A stretch of 64,000 bases of DNA, taken from contig QMLZ01000001.1 in NCBI GenBank assembly GCA_003646995.1, positions 1 through 64,000 on the forward strand. Direction: 5' to 3'. A program made the position numbers and the translations under genes. Shown here one piece after another: positions 62,716-64,000 of the stretch; within the stretch, counting starts at the first letter, position 1, and each line of letters opens with the position of its first letter. The notes under the pieces were generated by a model. The model saw only the letters and a list, made by a program, of their open reading frames with translations. It did not search any database and had not been told where the DNA came from. The DNA is from Deltaproteobacteria bacterium (GTDB lineage Bacteria; Desulfobacterota; DSM-4660; Desulfatiglandales; Desulfatiglandaceae).

Positions 62716-63363
62716 TCAGACCTTCCCTATTTCCTTAAGTGTTTCCATGAACACGCTGTAAAAGAGTTCATGGTCGGCAAGGGCCCTTTTCAAGATAGGA
62801 GCCATCTTGTCCATGTCTTTTATATTTACCACAAGATTGGCACTCATTGCAAATGCCATCATCTGATCCATGCTTCTAAATTGTTCTCCAACTAGCACGA
62901 GGAAAATCCGTCTTCGAACTGACATGGGCAAGTGGTTCATATAATTGACTATCGGGCTCTGGGAAAGATCGACGCCGTCAAAATTATCACAAAGAATAGC
63001 CATATCAAAATGATGGAATCTCATCTTGGATAGAGCCGTCCTGGTATCTTCCGCCTCTATAAACCTGTAGCCTACGCTCTCAACAGCTTCCTTTACCTCT
63101 TGAGTATTCACTTGATCCGAGCCCATCATTAGGCATAGTTTCTCACCTTTCTCGTAGGTGAGCTGCAGGGCCTCTTCCACATCTCGGTATTCGTACCCCG
63201 CACCGTCTAATCCCTCTGGATACCCCTGGGGTTTTGATTCAGGAATTTCAATGACAATCTTCCCTTTGCATTTAGGGCATGCTATGGACACCTTCTTTCC
63301 TTTGGGCACCTTCTCATCGGGAATGTTTAATTTTGCGTTGCAATGGCTGCATCTGACTTCCAT
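62716..63363 (-). CDS. Zinc-ribbon (MJ0042-type) and pseudo-receiver protein
   Basis: 215 residues. N-terminus: an MJ0042-like zinc ribbon with CSHC and CPKC (about 5-35). From about 75 to 200 a receiver-like fold: KLCLMMGSDQVNTQEVKEAVESVGYRFIEA, then FDMAILCDNFDGVDL, LVLVGEQF and NLVVNIKDMDKM. The phospho-acceptor aspartate is kept in LCDNF, but the acidic pair is reduced to one Asp and the switch Thr/Ser position is replaced, so it is probably a pseudo-receiver. ATG has AAGGAG upstream. It follows pilT after 169 bases. Confidence 0.75.
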   Translation of the reverse strand: MEVRCSHCNAKLNIPDEKVPKGKKVSIACPKCKGKIVIEIPESKPQGYPEGLDGAGYEYRDVEEALQLTYEKGEKLCLMMGSDQVNTQEVKEAVESVGYRFIEAEDTRTALSKMRFHHFDMAILCDNFDGVDLSQSPIVNYMNHLPMSVRRRIFLVLVGEQFRSMDQMMAFAMSANLVVNIKDMDKMAPILKRALADHELFYSVFMETLKEIGKV

Positions 63364-63532
63364 GACACTTCTCCTTATACTTTCACTCTACCCAATGATA
63401 AAGACCTAACAGAAAACCTTCTCACCACTGTCCAGGGCCGCAATCAACCTTTGGCCGCTTTTTTCCATCGCAATGACTCACCCCCCAACATTCAGCCCCA
63501 AGGTAGCCCTTATGGATCTATCTTGGCTTTGA

Positions 63533-64000
63533 TTAGCGCACATAGCGTTTTTCATAATCCGTATCAATATCCAACCCCTCGATGGTGGTGGTTTTCTCAC
63601 CGCGTGCCGCCTTGATGGAATCTATGGCGCGCCCGACTACAGCCTTTCTAGAACAATAGCTCAGTGCCACATCTTCAGTTATTAGGCCCTCCCTATAGAG
63701 TTCGGCAATGGATTGGTCAAAGGTCATCATACCGAATGGCTGACTCGCCTCTATGATCTCATAAAATGTTTTACCTTCCGACTCCCCGTGCAAAATCACG
63801 TCTTTAACCCGAAGGTTTGTCTTCATGATCTCAAAGGCGGCAACGCGTCCGCCCCCCACCTTGGGTAGCAGCCTTTGGCAAGCCACCCATCGAAGGGTAT
63901 CTGCCAGCCTGATTCTGATCTGCTTTTCCTCGTCCTGATCAAACATGCCCACGATCCTATTGACCGTATGCCCTGCATTAACCGTGTGGATAGTACTGAG
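63533..64000 (-). CDS. pilT: Type IV pilus retraction ATPase PilT/PilU, C-terminal part (cut by window edge)
   Basis: The frame is open from 64000 to the stop at 63533, so 5' sequence lies outside. The visible part starts LSTIHTVNAGHTVNRIVGMF, the His-box region after Walker B, then RLADTLRWVACQRLLPKVGGGRVAAFEIM and FGMMTFDQSIAELYREGLIT, all as in PilT C-terminal domains. The GTG at 63952 is internal, not a start. It drives pilus retraction opposite PilB. PilT or PilU cannot be distinguished from this fragment. Confidence 0.92.
   Translation of the reverse strand, partial: LSTIHTVNAGHTVNRIVGMFDQDEEKQIRIRLADTLRWVACQRLLPKVGGGRVAAFEIMKTNLRVKDVILHGESEGKTFYEIIEASQPFGMMTFDQSIAELYREGLITEDVALSYCSRKAVVGRAIDSIKAARGEKTTTIEGLDIDTDYEKRYVR

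Overview
The window looks like a chromosomal segment of a Gram-negative, anaerobic, non-phototrophic bacterium, most probably a Desulfobacterota (former Deltaproteobacteria) member. The pointers are the F1 operon with separate b and b' subunits, the yicC-remA-gmk neighbourhood with a DUF4416 gene, a giant two-domain 2-hydroxyacyl-CoA dehydratase activase of the HgdC/BcrA type, DUF362 and DUF3786 proteins typical of anaerobes, a TauE/SafE-type anion exporter, LPS heptose synthesis (rfaE1), a bactofilin and type IV pilus ATPases. The assignment rests on gene content only; no rRNA or other phylogenetic marker RNA is present, and species cannot be named.

Layout. Bases 1-9744 are an accessory, catabolic-looking region: two MFS transporters (one cut by the window edge), an enoyl-CoA hydratase, a DUF362 protein, a DUF72 protein, and a TetR regulator heading a three-subunit molybdenum hydroxylase operon whose promoter carries a perfect inverted repeat. 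Bases 9762-13479 hold a minus-strand set (Smr protein, a YchF-like GTPase with eroded nucleotide motifs, DUF3786, purE, tsaC). argC, a GAF-domain PilB, tatD and maf follow. Bases 19042-24572 form a minus-strand set rfaE1-ugd-DUF4416-yicC-remA-gmk-rlmB. A plus-strand TSUP exporter with a small membrane partner interrupts, and then a long minus-strand block (52242 down to 26747) contains mreBCD-mrdA-rodA, a bactofilin, the F1 ATP synthase operon, zapB-zapA, a candidate 6S-like structured RNA, rny, polA, the activase pair, rng and an M48-TPR protease. From 52316 the plus strand carries the classic rpmH-rnpA-yidD-yidC-jag-mnmE cluster, without dnaA or an origin in view. The right end has thiDC, a CHASE2 adenylate/guanylate cyclase, dtd, and the C-terminal part of PilT with a pseudo-receiver zinc-ribbon protein.

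How genes fit together. mreBCD, mrdA and rodA build the elongasome; bactofilin and ZapA/B add cytoskeleton and division functions. rpmH to mnmE join ribosome, RNase P, membrane insertion and tRNA modification. PilB (14831-17149) and PilT (63533-64000) are the opposing motors of a type IV pilus, and both carry or adjoin regulatory domains. The F1 operon lacks the a and c subunit genes, which must lie elsewhere.

Most of the window is recognisable housekeeping. The items that merit a second look are the structured RNA between zapA and rny, the isolated activase pair, the TSUP plus YidC/EMC3-like small membrane protein pair joined by a 26-nt perfect palindrome, the degenerate YchF, the pseudo-receiver next to pilT, and two palindromic control sites. 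No tRNA, rRNA, CRISPR array, insertion sequence or phage gene was seen.
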